Source: Isochrysis galbana (taxonomy: Eukaryota; Haptophyta; Isochrysidales; Isochrysidaceae). From it: DNA of 64,000 nucleotides. Position numbers and translations under genes: made by a program. The notes beneath the pieces are model-generated. The model worked only from the letters and a program-made list of their open reading frames with translations. It ran no database searches and was not told where the DNA came from. Where the stretch lies: positions 2,065,387 through 2,129,386 of the forward strand of contig CM030937.1 in assembly GCA_018136815.1 (NCBI GenBank), given 5' to 3'. Shown one piece after another: positions 42,632 to 53,262 of the stretch (positions are counted from its first letter, which is position 1; every line of letters starts with the position of its first letter).

Positions 42632-43363
42632 ATGCCCTTTCCCCTCCTCGCCCTCGCCTTCTCCTGGCTCTCCCCCCGCTCCGCGCCTCCCCTCCCCTCT
42701 CCTCCCCCTCCTGCTGCCCTCGCCCGCAAGAGCCAGCAGCACCTCTTCAGGCATACCTTCCTCGTCGCCAATGACATGCTCATCCGCCTCCCCCTCGACG
42801 GCGTGCGCAACCTACGCCACCTCGTGAAGCAGCATGATCGACCCGGCATCCTACACACTCATGTAGAGGCCTTCCGACCGCGCCACAAGCTGCGCTGGTC
42901 AGTGGATGCCCAGAGGATGATGGGTGTGCCCAATGCGGGAGGCTCATCGCAGCAGTCGGAAGTGCTCTCGCTCGAGGTGCTCGCGCGCTCGTTTGGGGCA
43001 CGGCTTGAAATGACAGAGATGGAGCTACGGTACACCCACCAGTCCAAGATCACCGACTTTGCCGTCACAATCTTCGGAGAGCACGCCATCGGCGTCTCTG
43101 TCACGAGAGCTATCAACTGGCCGCTACTCGACCTCACCTCGGATGATGCCTACCGGCTGCTTCACAAGAAGCTCAAGGCCATACAAATTTCAAACCAGAA
43201 CGTCCTCAACTACAAGTGGCGCAAGCAGGTTCTACATGTATGGGCACGGTCCTACAGGGATGCGCAGCTGCTCGAGGAGCAGTACCAGCGCATACCGCTA
43301 TCAGTGCGCGGCAACTCAATCGTGATCATCACCCTCTGCAACGGCATGGACTGGATCTGGTGA
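42632..43363 (+). CDS. conserved eukaryotic protein of unknown function with N-terminal signal-like segment
   Basis: The ATG at 42632 gives 243 residues, starting MPFPLLALAFSWLSP, a signal-peptide-like segment followed by a Pro-rich linker. The conserved body contains HLVKQHDRPGILHTHVEAF, KITDFAVTIFGEHAIGVSVT, RAINWPLLDLTSDDAYRLLH, then KQVLHVWARS and a C-terminus ending ITLCNGMDWIW. From memory this resembles a family of uncharacterised proteins in amoebae and oomycetes named after an AAC-rich mRNA. The D...GVSVTR pattern also hints at a nuclease-like alpha/beta fold, but I cannot show either. No intron is needed. Confidence 0.6.
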   Translation: MPFPLLALAFSWLSPRSAPPLPSPPPPAALARKSQQHLFRHTFLVANDMLIRLPLDGVRNLRHLVKQHDRPGILHTHVEAFRPRHKLRWSVDAQRMMGVPNAGGSSQQSEVLSLEVLARSFGARLEMTEMELRYTHQSKITDFAVTIFGEHAIGVSVTRAINWPLLDLTSDDAYRLLHKKLKAIQISNQNVLNYKWRKQVLHVWARSYRDAQLLEEQYQRIPLSVRGNSIVIITLCNGMDWIW

Positions 43364-45182
43364 TAATCAACATGCACCAGAGACGCGCCGCACTTCTCTC
43401 GGGCGCGGCGGCTGTCAGTGGAGAGATCAGTGCGGTATCCATGCCGCTCCCCCGTCGCTGGGCAGCTCACCTTGTCCCCTTGCGGAAGCAACCCCGTGAG
43501 GTCCATCGGCGGGACGCTCATTGCACGCGAGAACGGCTCGACTCCAACCACTTTCACTTTTCACCTGAAGCTTATTGAGGCCACCGCGGAGGGCTTCACT
43601 TTGTTCATCGCTGTAGGCCAAGGTCGATCGATCCTGCGCTTTATTCTGTGCTAGATACTTCATTGTGGTCTGTCCGTGCACCAAATGTGCGTGTACAATC
43701 CCTCTCGTACAGTACCTCAAGGTACAACGTCGATTTGCCCGCTCACTGTGGCATCAGTCGCGTTTTGAACTAGACATTCCTCCTCGTGCTTATCTGAAAG
43801 CTCTTGATCTCCCTCGTGTCACGTGTCTCTCTTGTGCTTGCTTGTTTCGCGCGCGCCGCGGAGCTGGCCCATGGCCCACACCAGCGGGCACTGGCGGCCT
43901 CTTAGGTCTCTTTGGCTTGCTTGTGCTCGTGTGCCGCAAGCTCATCTGATGATGGTCTATTATCTGTGAATGTGTGCCTCATGAGGACAAAACAGTCGAG
44001 AGGGCCATTGGCCTCATGACGCCTGCAGTTGTGTAATCCACCGCGCAAGTCTATCGCTAGCGCGCTAGTCGCCAAAACCAAAACGGCATAGGCACGAATG
44101 GGTCATGAAGCGCGCGCCGCTCCCCGCTCCTCTCTCTCGCCGTCCAGCCCGCTAACGCGCCAGCCACATCGCGTGAATCACTCAGAATAGCCTGAACAAC
44201 AAGGCATGCCATGCCATGCAGCATGCTGCTAGGACCAGCTGCTATGTGCTGTATTCAAATCAGAGGGCCTAAGCGTCTTGCGGTTGACAGCATAGGCCAC
44301 GGGCCCACGCGGACGGGGAACGCACGACGACCCCTAATCAATGGACGATTGATTTTCGCGCCAAGCACGAGCTCCACAAAACATAGAGATGCGTCGCCTG
44401 CACGCGCCCCGCAACTATAGCTATCCCTGTAAATATCCTTGGGTCAAGTCAAGGCAAACAACAACTGCAAAGGCAACGCGAGGCCAAAGTTTTATGAACT
44501 TGAACCAAGCACTAAAGAATGACTAGAGGCCAGAAAGAGCAGAGGCCAGCAGCGTCTATACATGATGACGAGAACGAATGTTTTGGCGCGTGAGCGCCTC
44601 GGCAAAACGTGCGTGAGCGTCTCAGCAAATTTTGCGGAGTCCATGAGGGCATATCGTGCACGATGCAGCATTGGAGGATGCACTGTGTGACCGATCGCTT
44701 TCTTCCGAACGACCTTCATCCTATCTCCTCCTTGTCTCCTCACAGCGCTCAAGCTTCGACTCATAGAGGCCATATCGACAGCCTTCACAAACTCAGGGTC
44801 ATCATCGAGTCAGGCATGCACTCCTTTTTTGAGCTTAAAGAATCTCAATGGGCTGCCCGTCAAATTCGACGCACAAGTGCACAACCCGCAGTGAAGCTGC
44901 TGGGAAACGCTCTCCTCTGTATGGCGCACGACGACCGGCCGACCGAGGATGCGCATAACAGTGACATGCATGCAATATGGCGCTGCAAGGCACCCAATTC
45001 TTCCCCGCCTGAATACATGCCTGGCTCCATGGACCTAGAAGTGGACCTGAACAGCCCGGGCGTGAGTACTCCCTGCGCAAGGCGGCCAGCGACCATCGAA
45101 CAGAGGCCCTTACGGCCGCCATCCGCAGCCGCCACCCGCAGCGTCTGCCAACGCGCCTCAAGCGCGCACCGCACTTGACTGT
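43364..45182. other. intergenic, no supported gene
   Basis: Overlapping ORFs of up to 189 codons exist on both strands (44609-45178), but none shows conserved motifs or a good start. Part of the region is the 3' flank of the aldo/keto reductase. Confidence 0.4.
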
Positions 45183-47157
45183 CTAACCGCCGCCACGGAC
45201 CTGTACGCGCCACGGATCAGGGAAAGCGCGGTACACTTGCAGCACGTCGTCCTCCATCTCCTGGTCCCACTCGACCGAAAAAGCCTGCACAGTTGAGGCG
45301 ATGGAGTGGGACGAGCGGGGCATTGAGCTGGTGGAGCGAAGGATGGCCCGCCAAAGCTAATGTGAGCGCACAGCTGCGCTACTTCGGCTGCAGAGCGGGC
45401 GGCGCACCTGCAGGTTCTCTGCTAGCTGCAGGTTGGAGGTGGCGCCAATGATGGTCGAGGTGATGAACTCTCTCGAGGCGCAATGGGCGATCGCGAGTTG
45501 TGACGGCGTCACCTTGAGCCGGTGCTTACGTGCCACGGCCACGTACGCTGAGACGGCCTGTGGGCCAAGTGTATCGAGGAAAGATTTTTCGTAGCCCCGG
45601 AACATGCCGAGGCGCGTCCGCTTCTTGGGCCCCTTGCGGGGGTCAGTGGTCGCGCCCTTAGTGTACTTTCCCGTGAGCACGCCCGCCGAGAGCGGCGAGT
45701 ACGCAAGGTACGAAATCGGCGGCCGCCCGCCGGTAGGCTCGAGCGCTTCGGGCACAAGGGAGTACTCGTCGACACGCTGTAGCAGCGAGTACGCATTCTG
45801 CACAACGGCGGGAGGCTTGAGACCGATGGCGTCGGCGGCGGCACGAAATGCGAGAACGCCTTCGGTGTTCTCGTTCGAGAGACCCCACTCACGTACCTTG
45901 CCCGCCTCAACCGCCTCAGCGATAGCCTCGACCTGCTCCTCGATCGGTGTGATACCGCGCGAACGCTCCCCCTTGGTGTTGTCATGCTCGCCCGCAACGC
46001 CACGGCCGCGCGGGCCTGTGAGCGAGACGGGGCGTTCGGGCCAGTGCAGCTGCAGCACGTCGATGTAGTCCGTCTCAAGCCGCGAAAGAGATCCGTCAAT
46101 CGACTCGCGGATCTGCGCCTTGCTGAGCTGCGTCCCCTCGCCGCTCTCCCGCATCCAAGTGTATCGGTCGTTGTAGCCGCTAACCTGCCGTTGCGCGGGC
46201 GAGCCGAGGGGAGTGAAGCTGGAGCGTGGGTCGCGACATTGCGTTCGCATTATAGATATGTAGGTGAGGAGGCAAGCAAGCAGCTAAGTGGCGAGTGGCT
46301 GGCTCCTGCTGCGTCCAAACCGTTTCCCCGGCAAGACTGGAAAGTGGGCCAGGCTTCGCGCCACACGCTCCCGGGGAGGTCTCCCGATTGCGTCAGCTCA
46401 ACTAGAGCCAATGCAAGCCGCCCACGCTCTCTTTTGCTGGTGAAGACGACGGCAGGTTGGTTGCTCACCACCATGTCGACCGGCCCAAGTGGATGATTAC
46501 TCAAACTCCCTCCCAATCTCCACATCCGACGTCCTCACTCACTCACCAAACTTCGTATCTTCACACTGGTCGAAACGTTGGTGAAGACGATACCTATGGC
46601 CGAGCCTCTCTCTCTCCCCCCCCCCCCCCCTTCCTCCCCCACCCCCATTCCTTCGGTTACTTTTGAAACCACCCACCTCTCCCTCGGCAACGTCCCCTCT
46701 CTCTCCCCCCGCCCGCTTCCTTTAAGCGCCGATGATATTGCTCGTCCCCACCCGACCGTTCCCTCGCGCCATCCGCTCATCCGCTCACCTTTGTCGAGAT
46801 GACACATCTGTCCCTCGGCATCCTCACGCTCCTCCTCCACTTTGCAAAGGCGCGGTCCGTTGCTCCAAACGTCTCAGCAGCGAGCGGCACCGGGTACGCC
46901 TCGGCCGAGTCGAGGAAGTTGACGCCGTAGTCCCAAGCGAGCGAGAGCTGCTCGGCCGCCTCCATCTCGTCGCTCTGCACCGAGCCCCACGTCATGCCTC
47001 CCAGGCAGGCCTCAGAGACGAGGATGTCTGAGGTGCCGAGAGGGCGCATGCGGAGCGGCCTGGGAGTGAGAGGATCTGGGCTGGGCGCGCCCGTCGAGGA
47101 GAAAACGGAGGGAGAGGGGAAGAGGCTGGTGGAGAAGGGGAAGGAGAGGGAGAGCAT
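45183..47157 (-). CDS. aldo/keto reductase (Tas-like), three exons
   Basis: Exons 47157-46789, 46184-45408 and 45284-45183 give 415 residues. Intron 1 (604 bases, AAAG|GTGAGC to GGCAG|GTT) joins VISTK to VSGYNDRY. Intron 2 (123 bases, CTGCAG|GTGCGC to GTGCAG|GCT) adds the proper C-terminus AFSVEWDQEMEDDVLQVYRA then FPDPWR. The catalytic tetrad is visible: Asp and Tyr in NFLDSAEAY, Lys in ISTK and His in LQLHWP. GATSNLQLAENLQ binds NADP(H). The length and an insert after LHWP match the Tas/YghZ-like branch, which reduces aldehydes or ketones. The start is uncertain: MLSLSFPFSTSLFPSP (47157) would be a targeting leader, while Met at 47049 starts the enzyme core. Confidence 0.88.
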
Positions 47158-47647
47158 TCGGTGAGGTGGACGAGGGGAAGGGGAAAAGGGGGGCTGATGG
47201 GGAGGAGAAAAGGGGTGGAGGGAGTTGAGGGCGAGACAGGAGGGGACGAGAAGGACAGGAGAGAATCCAAAGCGATGCGCTCGTCTCACGGCATACTGTG
47301 AGGTTGGACACTGAATGAATGGATGACGTTTTCTAAAGTGAACGACAGATCGCATCGTCGACGCCACGTGTGAACGTCACGCGCGGAGACACGGCGGAAG
47401 AATCCACTTACAAGGATGACCTTTTTTGATATCGTGGGGTCCTCCCGTGAGCAAAACAGGATTCATGCCCTTCGGGATGGACGCGCAGGCAAGAGAGAGA
47501 TCGAGCGGAGCCGCGCGCCGGCGAGATTCCCAATCCCCCCCCCTCCCGACCCTGCTGGGGATATTCTGTTGTAAAATAATCTACCGCCGCGCCCCGGCGT
47601 GATCCCCCTGGGCGCCCCGTCGAAAATGTGATGCTGCGATGCTGCGG
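47158..47647. other. intergenic, no gene seen
   Basis: The upstream side of the aldo/keto reductase, partly GA-rich. Confidence 0.4.
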
Positions 47648-48175
47648 CCCTAGATGGGCCAAGTTGTTCTGTCATATATGATATCATACATGATATCTCA
47701 GTATTAGTTGCTCTAGACCTGATACTGAGTGTCATATGACAAGACTAGAGGCTACAATTCAACTAGTTTTACTAGTACAAGTTCGGGCGCGGGAAATATG
47801 AAATATCGGCGCTCCTAGCTCCGAGCCCCCCCCCCCCCCCAATGGCCGCCAACCTGATGTGCAGCAACGATGGCGGCGGCGACGACGGCGATGACGAGTG
47901 TCACACCGCCGTGGAGTGGGGGCGGCGCCATGTGGAGACGCTCCAGGGGTGCCGCTGTGGGAGCTTGAAATGGTTAGTCATAGTCATCGAGCAGCAGCAT
48001 GCAGCATCCGATTCTCCGATTCTAAGTACTGAGTAAGAAGATTTTTATCATACTGGCGGGTTTATAAGTGTAGATGTGGAGCAAGTATCATATGATATCA
48101 GATGTATGACATCATACTCAGTTCCATGGCAAGTGTCATATGACGGTATGACGGAACAACTTGGTAGATGGGAAA
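47648..48175. mobile_element. putative non-autonomous element with imperfect terminal inverted repeats
   Basis: The left end (from about 47648) reads CCTAGATGGGCCAAGTTGTT then CTGTCATA. The right end, reverse-complemented from about 48175, reads CCCATCTACCAAGTTGTTCC then GTCATA. Both are followed by CATATGA/GATATCATA words and an ACTGAGTAT-like word. The interior has a C-run and a 64-codon Asp/Gly-rich ORF (47842) of doubtful value. Confidence 0.55.
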
Positions 48176-48204
48176 TACGTAGTATTTGCGAGGCCAAATA
48201 CATA

Positions 48205-48830
48205 TGTGTTTGGCTGTATTTTGAAGCGCGTCCTGGGTTGTAGGCCTCGAATATATGTGAAATGTATTTGGCCGGAGACCAATTACAATGTATTTGGCTG
48301 TATTTGTATTTGCAGGCCCCAACATCATATTTCCCATCTAGGGCCTTGGGGTTGACGTAAGTTTTGTAAAATTTTTTGTCAAATTTGGGTGATCAATCGA
48401 AATCGAAATTTTTGACCAAAATTTGGGGCCTTTCACTTGGAAAGAAACAAAACTTGGGGGGCCGCGCGGAGATTGGAAGATGCGACACGCGAGGAGAGAG
48501 AGAGGCGCAGCAGGGCGCCGGCTCACGCCCCCGCCTCGTCCCCCAGCTCACGACCCATAACATCTTTCCTCCCTAGCCTGAAGGTTTGGCACGACGTGGT
48601 CCACGACGCAGTCGTCGTCGAAGGTGCGAGGGAGAGTGTTATAGGGTTATAGTAGGACAAAATATTCGAAAGCGTCAAAATTTTGATCAAAATTTAGGTG
48701 CCCAACCCTCAAATTTTGACAACAAAATTTGGGCCCTTACAAAACAAAACTTACGTCAAAGCCAACTAGGGCCGCGGCCTGCAAATACGAGGCCTACGGC
48801 TTACAACCCGAGGACGCGCTTCAAGTATCT
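48205..48830. mobile_element. foldback element: long inverted repeat around a 200-base spacer
   Basis: Left-arm blocks are GAAGCGCGTCCTGGGTTGTA (48221) with GGCCTCG, TATTTGCAGGCC (48308), CTAGGGCCTTGGGGTTGACG (48338) and TAAGTTTTGTAAAATTTT. Each has an inverted partner at 48750-48830 in mirror order. The inner AT-rich parts (GACCAAAATTTGGGGCC; TTGATCAAAATTTAGG) also pair. The right arm lacks a stretch present in the left arm (about 48245-48300). Confidence 0.65.
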
Positions 48831-49378
48831 ACGGACTGGGACTGGCAGCTGCAGCTGGCGGATTGAGGATTGAATCGAAGGTCCATAGCCATAGTTGTTT
48901 TATTATTGGTTATGGTTATTGGAGAAGACTGTGTTGATGTTCACGACGGGTTTTATTACCAACAAGGACAAAATATTCTTCCGCACCTGCCTGCCCCCCT
49001 CCTCCGGTCCCTCCGGAACGCGACAACCCACAACCCGACCTCACGCCCCCCCCCCCCCCCCCCCCCGGTGGCTCGGGCTCTTAGAACTTAAAAGTACGCG
49101 CAGTTTCGCGGCAATCTCCCCTCCTCCCCTTTCCATTCCATTTCCGCCGTCTCTCTCCGAACAGCATCGCCGACTGGGAGAGCGACTTACAGAGGGAGGG
49201 AGGGAGGGAGAGAGAGGGAGGGAGGGAGGGAGGGAGAGAGATAGAGAGTAGGACGATCGCAGCGGGAACGAGATTGGCGAGGCCGGGTGGCGCAAAGGTC
49301 GCTGCCAGGTCTGAATTTTGACCTCGTCTGTCGTGCCAGGTCTGAATTTTGACTTCATCTCTCGCAGAGAGACGCCCT
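48831..49378. other. upstream flank of the fusion gene, low complexity
   Basis: A C-run (49048-49067), a GGGA repeat (49195-49245) and a short direct repeat CAGGTCTGAATTTTGAC at 49306 and 49337 lie just before the start codon. A CTCGCAG|AGAG acceptor-like site (49367) leaves open an upstream exon. Confidence 0.5.
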
Positions 49379-52291
49379 ATGCGTGTCGAGCTTTTCGTGA
49401 AGGACAGCGCTTCGCTGGCGGCGAGCTCGCGCTTCCTCTTCGCCACGGGTGCACGGGGCATTAACCTTCCGAACAAGGCGTCGGCGACATCCGTGCCAGA
49501 GCTTGCGCCACTCGCAGCGCTGCGAACACTTTCGCAAGCCCTCTCGCCAGAGGAGCTCGCAGAGGTCTGCCCACACTATTCTCTCAAATTCAACTCAGCT
49601 GGCGCCAACGCTGATGCCACTCTCGAGCGCTTCGAGGATTTCTGCGCCGAGGCGGCTCGACTCAAGGTGCGACAGTGTCTCCTTGTCACTGGCTCAGGGA
49701 GCCGCAAGTTCGACTCAGTTGAGTGCCTCAAGGCGTTGCGGCTTCCGCCAGAGGAGAGACCAGAGATAGGGGTGGCCTTCAATCCGTTCTTTCCTGAGCG
49801 CGCTCTGCGCCAGCGCGAGCGTGCACGTCTGCGACTAAAGCTGGGCACGGGTGCAGTCACCTCGGTATGGCTGCAGATCGGCAGCGACATCAGCCTTCTC
49901 AACGAGGCGCTCGATTTCATCGATGAGCTTAAAGACGAACGAAATTTGCCAAATCTAAAGCTCTATGGCTCTATCTTCATGCCGTCCAAGAGACTGTTGG
50001 CACAGATGAAGTTCCGTCCGTGGAACGGTGTATTCCTTTCTGATGAGTACCTCTCAAGCGTTGAGGCGGCTAAAGACATCACCCAGAAGGTTCTAGAACG
50101 ATATGCAAAGCATGGAGTGGAAGTTCTACTTGAGACTTCCATCAACAAGCCTGAAGATTGGGCAGCTGCACTGGAACTATGCTCACTTGCTCTGACAAGC
50201 GATTCGAGTCCTCCGACTGAAATCGTCTCTGAGCGGAAGAGTGTTGAGCATTCCGGGAGCGGCTGTGGCGCAGGCAACAGCCCTGCTTCTAGCGATGCAT
50301 TGGCGAAAGCACCGCGGAAGAAGCGGCCTCGCCATGCCGATGAGAGGGCGAGGGAGAGCGTGTTGCCAGAAGTAGACACCGTCGGGGCAACGGATGCCGC
50401 CATGGTAACTACCGCGTCGGCTCCTGCGCCTGCAGCCTGTCCACCGGCTCTTCTTCACAACTTTCATGTGGTGAGCTTGGTTTGGTTCCGAAATTTCGAC
50501 CTCCGACTCGCGGACCACGCACCGCTTTTAGACGCCTCTCGCCAAGGCATGGTGGTCCCATGCTTCGTGTGGCCACGTACTCGAGGAAAATGGTCCCTGG
50601 GCGGAGCAGCCGAGGCTTGGTTGAAGGCTTCTCTTGCGTCGTTAGACGGGGACCTGCGGGAGGAATATCGTAGCCGCCTTATTCTGCGCTTTGCACCATC
50701 CGCGAGGCTGTCGGCAGATGAAGCGATGGCTGCCGACTGCATGCGTGTGGCCAAAGCAGCGTCTCAGGCTGTTCCCCTGCAGATGGGTGCTAATTCTGCT
50801 GCTGCAGTCGAGGAGGCCGTGATTACTGCGGCGGAGCTCCTGCTACTGGCTCGTGAGTGTGGTGCGACCGCGATTCGCTGGCATCGATGCTATGAGCCAG
50901 AAGGCGCTCTTGTCGATGCCGTGGTGGAGAAGGCGATCCGCGAGGCGGGCCTTCAGGGTGGTTCCATGGCAGGGCACTTACTGTATGAGCCCAAAGGTGT
51001 TAGCCTTCCTGGCGGGTTTCATGGTGGGCATTGGGGGACGCTGATGCCCTTTCTCAATGCGTGTGAGAGGTCGGCCAAACCTCCAGCTCGTCCTGCTGCG
51101 TTGCCAGTCAAGCTCTGCGTGCCGCCAAAGTGGCCGCGATGTTCTACACTTTCGGAGCTCGAGCTTGCGAATCGACCTGTCCGTGAAGATGGTAATTTGG
51201 GATGGGATTGGGGCGCTTCTGTCATGAAGCACTGGATCGCAAGCGAGAAGGAGGCCGTGCGGCGCATGCACACGTTTTTGAGTGGTCCAGGATTGCGCAG
51301 TTATGAGAGCCGCCGCTCGCGCGCCGACATTGCTGACTCTGTGTCTACTCTCTCGCCCTACTTACGCTTTGGGCAGCTCTCTGTACGTCAACTTTACCAC
51401 GCCATCCGCGGCACTGGCATGCCTCGCGAAGATATTAAGACATTTTCCCGCAGGTTGCACTGGCGCGATCTTGCGGCATTCCAGCTAAGTTGTTTCCCTG
51501 AGATGGCCTGGAAGCCGATACGTGCTCACTACTCATCCCATGGTTGGTCGACCGATGAGACGGCACTACATGCGTGGCAGCGGGGTCGAACAGGCTATCC
51601 GATCGTCGATGCGGGCATGCGCTGCCTGTGGGCTACCGGTTGGATGCACCAATCTGTGCGGATGGTCGTTGCATCCTTCCTAGTCGAATACCTTGGCATC
51701 AGCTGGGTTGAGGGCTTGCGTTGGTTCCATGACACACTTGTTGACGCGGACCTGTCGATCAATTCAATGATGTGGCAAAATGCTGGACGCTCTGGCATCG
51801 ACCAGTGGAATTTCGTGTTGTCTCCTGAAACTGGGTCACAAGACCCGACCGGCGAATATGTAAGGCGATGGATACCCGAACTTGCTAATTTGCCTAACAA
51901 GCACATCCACACACCGTGGAAGGCCCCGCCCGCTGTGCTATCTGCTGCAGGAGTCGAGCTAGGGGTAACATATCCTGAGCGCATCGTGGCGAGTCTAGAC
52001 GATGCACGTAGCATCACAGTCGCCCGTCTTCTCAAGATGCGGTCTGAGGCCCTTGAGTACAATGACGCCGGCGGCTACGACTTGGTGACCCTCCCCGACG
52101 GGAAGCAGACACGGGTTTTTACGAAGCAGGAGTTCCGTCTCACTGGGGATGGGCGGCCCAAGACTTCGCCTCCAGCCTCAACATATCGAGGCCGAGAAGC
52201 AGGGCGTGGCGGCAAGGCTGGCCGTGGACGCGGCGCCACGCGCAAGGACAAGGACGATGGCTTGTACAGCATAAAGAAGTATATGCGCTGA
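49379..52291 (+). CDS. fusion of an MTHFR-like domain to a photolyase/cryptochrome
   Basis: The single-exon frame from the ATG at 49379 encodes 970 residues. Residues 1 to about 285 resemble a methylenetetrahydrofolate-reductase-type (beta/alpha)8 domain: ATGARGINLPNKAS, then LLVTGSGSRKFDSV, IGVAFNPFFPER, TSVWLQIGSD and YGSIFMPSKR. A hydrophilic linker holds a basic patch (RKKRPRH, about residue 313) that could be a nuclear signal. From residue 364 a photolyase/cryptochrome begins (VSLVWFRNFDLRLADH). Its FAD-binding half includes GYPIVDAGMRCLWATGWMHQ (about 740), RWFHDTLVDADLSINSMMWQ and NAGRSGIDQWNF (about 798). The C-tail is RG/K-rich. This part resembles plant-type photolyase/blue-light receptors. 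It may repair pyrimidine dimers or sense blue light. Photolyases often use methenyl-tetrahydrofolate as antenna, so a folate domain in the same chain is suggestive. Whether MTHFR activity is kept is unknown. Confidence 0.85.
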   Translation: MRVELFVKDSASLAASSRFLFATGARGINLPNKASATSVPELAPLAALRTLSQALSPEELAEVCPHYSLKFNSAGANADATLERFEDFCAEAARLKVRQCLLVTGSGSRKFDSVECLKALRLPPEERPEIGVAFNPFFPERALRQRERARLRLKLGTGAVTSVWLQIGSDISLLNEALDFIDELKDERNLPNLKLYGSIFMPSKRLLAQMKFRPWNGVFLSDEYLSSVEAAKDITQKVLERYAKHGVEVLLETSINKPEDWAAALELCSLALTSDSSPPTEIVSERKSVEHSGSGCGAGNSPASSDALAKAPRKKRPRHADERARESVLPEVDTVGATDAAMVTTASAPAPAACPPALLHNFHVVSLVWFRNFDLRLADHAPLLDASRQGMVVPCFVWPRTRGKWSLGGAAEAWLKASLASLDGDLREEYRSRLILRFAPSARLSADEAMAADCMRVAKAASQAVPLQMGANSAAAVEEAVITAAELLLLARECGATAIRWHRCYEPEGALVDAVVEKAIREAGLQGGSMAGHLLYEPKGVSLPGGFHGGHWGTLMPFLNACERSAKPPARPAALPVKLCVPPKWPRCSTLSELELANRPVREDGNLGWDWGASVMKHWIASEKEAVRRMHTFLSGPGLRSYESRRSRADIADSVSTLSPYLRFGQLSVRQLYHAIRGTGMPREDIKTFSRRLHWRDLAAFQLSCFPEMAWKPIRAHYSSHGWSTDETALHAWQRGRTGYPIVDAGMRCLWATGWMHQSVRMVVASFLVEYLGISWVEGLRWFHDTLVDADLSINSMMWQNAGRSGIDQWNFVLSPETGSQDPTGEYVRRWIPELANLPNKHIHTPWKAPPAVLSAAGVELGVTYPERIVASLDDARSITVARLLKMRSEALEYNDAGGYDLVTLPDGKQTRVFTKQEFRLTGDGRPKTSPPASTYRGREAGRGGKAGRGRGATRKDKDDGLYSIKKYMR

Positions 52292-52790
52292 GAGCTAAGC
52301 TATTCGAGATAACTCCGTGACTGCGTGCTAAGCGCGTCGGGGCATCCTTTTGAACGATGTGCAGGGCGGTCAAGAAGGGGCTTTTTGAGTATTAATTCGT
52401 AATAAGGGTTGGGATGCATTTTTGTACCGTGACGCGTGTTACGGATGCCCCTCCGTCCTCTCCTCCGTCCTCCCCCGAATTTACTTTCTAAGTCCTGTGA
52501 GGCCTCCCTCTTCACGTGAGTAGAGGCGACGGGCCCCCTTTCTTCTATTTCTCTTTCCCCCTTTTCCCCTCTCTCACGCGCCCACTCTGTTCACGTTAGT
52601 GTTCTACGTGTTACTGTGAGTATGCGTGAGATAGTGGTGTTTGGGGTTTGTAGAGAGATTTTGCTATCCGGTTCTGCGACGACGAGAGCGCGAGCGATTG
52701 CGTCGCTCCTCTCAGAGGGTGCAACTCGAGGTTCCCTTTTTTTGTCACACCCCTTCCGGCTATTTAGGTATATAATTTCTATTGACCCCT
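52292..52790. other. intergenic, no gene seen
   Basis: The 3' flank of the fusion gene. Composition becomes more AT-rich towards 52740. Confidence 0.5.
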
Positions 52791-52799
52791 AACTTCGCC

Positions 52800-53124
52800 C
52801 CTAACTCGGGGGTTGACCGCGCGCAAACAAACATAAACACGGGAACCCATCAAGCGGATGGCGGATGACGTCTTGTGTTTCGTTTGTGCCTCCCGTTTCA
52901 ATATCGCCTCCGCCTCAAAGCTCAGTTGCATTTTCTCCGTCTTATAAAAGCGAATATACTTTGTCTTCCACAGTACCAAGGGGAGAAGAATGAACAGCGC
53001 GAAAACCACCCCGACCGCGATCCCGACCTTCGCAAGGCCATCCCTCGACGCGATGACTGCTGCGAATATCGAATATAGCACTAACGAGAAACCAGAAGGT
53101 CATGCCACCCAAGAGACTCGTCAA
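52800..53124 (-). pseudogene. frameshifted membrane-protein remnant in the AT-rich island
   Basis: MTFWFLVSAIF in one minus-strand frame (from 53111) overlaps a second frame. That frame continues IASRDGLAKVGIAVGVVFAL, FILLPLVLWKTKYIRFYKTE and KMQLSFEAEAILKREA, down to about 52860. The second frame has no ATG, so a frameshift separates leader and body. It has one strong membrane segment and a charged tail. The style suggests a viral or mobile-element gene, but no family is recognised. Confidence 0.45.
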
Positions 53125-53132
53125 GCGGAAGA

Positions 53133-53262
53133 CGTCGTAGGGACCTTACATGCCATTTGCGAGACTGATAAATCATTCACACTGGTTTATATGATACACA
53201 CTCTATTATGGAGCAATAAATTCACTGAGAAAACAATCATCAATATGAGTCGTTATGACCTG
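53133..53262 (+). pseudogene. inverted partial copy of the 53681-54136 gene
   Basis: The plus-strand peptide GTLHAICETDKSFTLVYMIH, with further residues to KFTEKTIINMSR, matches DTLHSICEIDKPFTLVYIRH ... KFTEKTILDMSR of the minus-strand ORF. DNA identity is high over about 110 bases. It is a fragment without start or end. Confidence 0.75.

Noticed and set aside
44609-45178. 189-codon plus-strand ORF opposite the end of the aldo/keto reductase
   Set aside because: It partly overlaps the 3' end region of a well-supported gene, has no motif, and competing frames are open on the other strand.
49349-49378. Upstream start (TTG) of the MTHFR-photolyase ORF
   Set aside because: Nuclear eukaryotic genes start at ATG; the first ATG at 49379 directly precedes the conserved domain.
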